From NCBI RefSeq assembly GCF_002006355.2, contig NZ_CP096980.1, forward strand, positions 1,984,001 through 2,048,000: a stretch of 64,000 nucleotides of DNA. The letters run 5' to 3'. The notes below the pieces were generated by a model. That model saw nothing but the letters and a program-made list of their open reading frames with translations. It was not told the origin of the DNA and searched no databases. This document shows, piece after piece, positions 62,804-64,000 of this stretch. Numbering within the stretch: position 1 is the first letter of the stretch; every line of letters starts with the position of its first letter. The position numbers and the translations under genes were made by a program. Source of the DNA: Clostridium felsineum DSM 794 (GTDB lineage Bacteria > Bacillota > Clostridia > Clostridiales > Clostridiaceae).

Positions 62804-63625
62804 ATGAAAAAAGCAATTTTAGTAATAAGTTTTGGTACAACTTATGAAAATACGAGAAAACTAACAATAGATAAAATAGAAGAAAAAATTAGGAATGAAT
62901 TTAAAGATTATGAAATTAGAAGAGCATTCACTTCTTACAAAATAATAGAAGTTCTAAAAAAGAGAGATAACATAATTGTAGATACTCCAGATACCGCGCT
63001 AGAAAAATTAAAACAAGATGGTTATGAAGAAATAATTATTCAACCTCTTCATATTATACCTGGTTCTGAGTACGAATTTGTGAAAAGAATAGTGGAAAAA
63101 TATTCGGAGGAATTTAAGAAAATAAAACTTGGCAGACCTGTTTTATATTATAAAGGTATGCCAGAAAATTTCCCGGATGATTATGCTATTATGATAGATT
63201 CTATAAAGGATATAATTCCTAAAGAAAAATTAGTAATACTTATGGGACATGGAAGCAATCATAGTTCTAATGCATGTTATTCCTGTCTTCAACTTGTATT
63301 AAGAGATAGAGGATTTCATAATGCCTTTATAGCAAATGTAGAAGGCTATCCTAATATTGATGATGTACTAGGATATATTAAAGATTATTCGAGTAAGGAG
63401 GTTACTTTGATTCCACTTATGTTAGTAGCGGGAAATCATGCACTTATAGATATGGCAGGAGAAGATGAAGATTCCTTTAAAAATGTACTCATAAAGCATG
63501 GTTTTGAAGTAACGCCTTATATGCACGGACTTGGGGAAATTGAAAAGTTTCAACAAATATATATAGAGCATATAAAAGATACTATAAAAGAGAGGTATGA
63601 GGGAGAATTAAAGGGGGAAAAGTAA
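62804..63625 (+). CDS. cbiK: Sirohydrochlorin cobaltochelatase CbiK
   Basis: A 273-residue chelatase inserting cobalt into sirohydrochlorin, the first committed step of the anaerobic route. VISFGTTYENTRK begins the protein, IIQPLHIIPGSEYEF and LMGHGSNHSSNACY carry active-site histidines, and VAGNHALIDMAGED supplies another. It follows cobT by 18 bp and directly precedes cbiP. Confidence 0.93.
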   Translation: MKKAILVISFGTTYENTRKLTIDKIEEKIRNEFKDYEIRRAFTSYKIIEVLKKRDNIIVDTPDTALEKLKQDGYEEIIIQPLHIIPGSEYEFVKRIVEKYSEEFKKIKLGRPVLYYKGMPENFPDDYAIMIDSIKDIIPKEKLVILMGHGSNHSSNACYSCLQLVLRDRGFHNAFIANVEGYPNIDDVLGYIKDYSSKEVTLIPLMLVAGNHALIDMAGEDEDSFKNVLIKHGFEVTPYMHGLGEIEKFQQIYIEHIKDTIKERYEGELKGEK

Positions 63626-64000
63626 ATGGCAAAAATAATGATTCAGGGAACTGCATCTTCTGTAGGAAAGAGTATATTAGTTGCAGCGCTTTGCAGAATT
63701 TTTAAGCAGGATGGTTATTCTGTTTGTCCATATAAGTCTCAAAACATGTCCTTAAATTCATATATAACACTTGAAGGTAAAGAAATGGGAAGAGCTCAAG
63801 TACTTCAAGCCTATGCGTCTAAACTTGAACCTGAGGTTTATATGAATCCAATACTTTTAAAGCCTACAACAGATAAAAGCTGTCAGGTTATTGTAAAAGG
63901 TGAGGTTTATAAAAATTGTAGTGCTAAAGACTACTACAGCATGAAAAAAGAATTTGCCCCTATGCTCAAAAAGGATTTTGAAGAGTTAGAAAATAAATTT
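63626..64000 (+). CDS. cbiP: Cobyric acid synthase CbiP (5' part, runs off the end)
   Basis: The first 125 codons are present; the family is about 500 residues. The N-terminal QGTASSVGKSILVAAL is the P-loop-like ATP site, followed by YKSQNMSLNSYIT and MGRAQVLQA, all typical of the synthetase domain that amidates adenosylcobyrinate a,c-diamide. The ATG is 1 base after the cbiK stop, with GGGGGAAA upstream. The C-terminal amidotransferase domain lies outside the window. Confidence 0.93.
   Translation, partial: MAKIMIQGTASSVGKSILVAALCRIFKQDGYSVCPYKSQNMSLNSYITLEGKEMGRAQVLQAYASKLEPEVYMNPILLKPTTDKSCQVIVKGEVYKNCSAKDYYSMKKEFAPMLKKDFEELENKF

Overview
The DNA is AT-rich, low-GC Gram-positive sequence. 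It has AGGAGG-type ribosome sites, TTGACA/TATAAT promoters, spore-coat genes (cotF, cotJABC), the [FeFe]-hydrogenase maturase HydG and an anaerobic (early-cobalt) cobalamin pathway. Together these point to a spore-forming, saccharolytic, solventogenic-type Clostridium. From memory, the order glp - cotJ - ara - PTS EIIC - hydG - cbi resembles the Clostridium acetobutylicum chromosome, so this is probably a close relative. That placement is inference; no search was run.

Layout. (1) 1-6.9 kb: glycerol catabolism (glpF, glpP antiterminator, glpK, then a separately promoted glpA-like trio behind a leader terminator). (2) 7.0-8.5 kb: gene graveyard with the tail of a GPH sugar symporter and a GH31 glycosidase carrying in-frame stops and a large internal deletion. 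(3) 8.6-10.1 kb: IS256-family copy 1 with an 8-bp target duplication. (4) 10.1-17.7 kb: hydrogenase-regulator-like protein, metallophosphoesterase, type II thioesterase plus Sfp-type PPTase (no synthase nearby), MBL hydrolase, and a flavodoxin-radical SAM-two-component operon. (5) 17.7-19.7 kb: spore coat genes. (6) 19.8-35 kb: arabinose regulon with AraR, araD, two araA copies, phosphoketolase, AraK-type kinase, AraE, transaldolase, transketolase and aldose epimerase. (7) 35-38.8 kb: DMT permease and a chemoreceptor/sugar-binding-protein pair. (8) 39-45.6 kb: rhamnose regulon (AraC-type activator, rhaM, MFS, rhaBAD) with two near-identical activator-type promoters. (9) 46.3-48.0 kb: IS256 copy 2, inverted relative to copy 1 and flanked by perfect 144-bp direct repeats. 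(10) 48.3-55.6 kb: lone PTS EIIC, hydG, small hypotheticals, polysaccharide deacetylase, Cu/Zn SOD and a membrane protein. (11) 55.7-64 kb: cobalamin riboswitch followed by cbiMNQ, a 101-bp structured tandem repeat, then cbiO-cobD-cbiG-pduX-cobT-cbiK-cbiP (last gene runs off the end).

How it works together. Glycerol, L-arabinose and L-rhamnose are taken up and phosphorylated. Arabinose carbon reaches xylulose-5-P and splits between phosphoketolase (acetyl-P) and the non-oxidative pentose phosphate enzymes. Rhamnose gives DHAP and lactaldehyde. CcpA-like cre sites lie near several of these operons. The most distinctive features are regulatory and structural: paired AraR boxes at fixed 31-32 bp spacing, the twin rhamnose promoters, several leader terminators (glpA, EIIC, hydG), an 11-codon ORF between the B12 riboswitch and its terminator, the 144-bp repeats around an IS, and the hairpin-forming 101-bp repeat inside the cobalt transporter operon.
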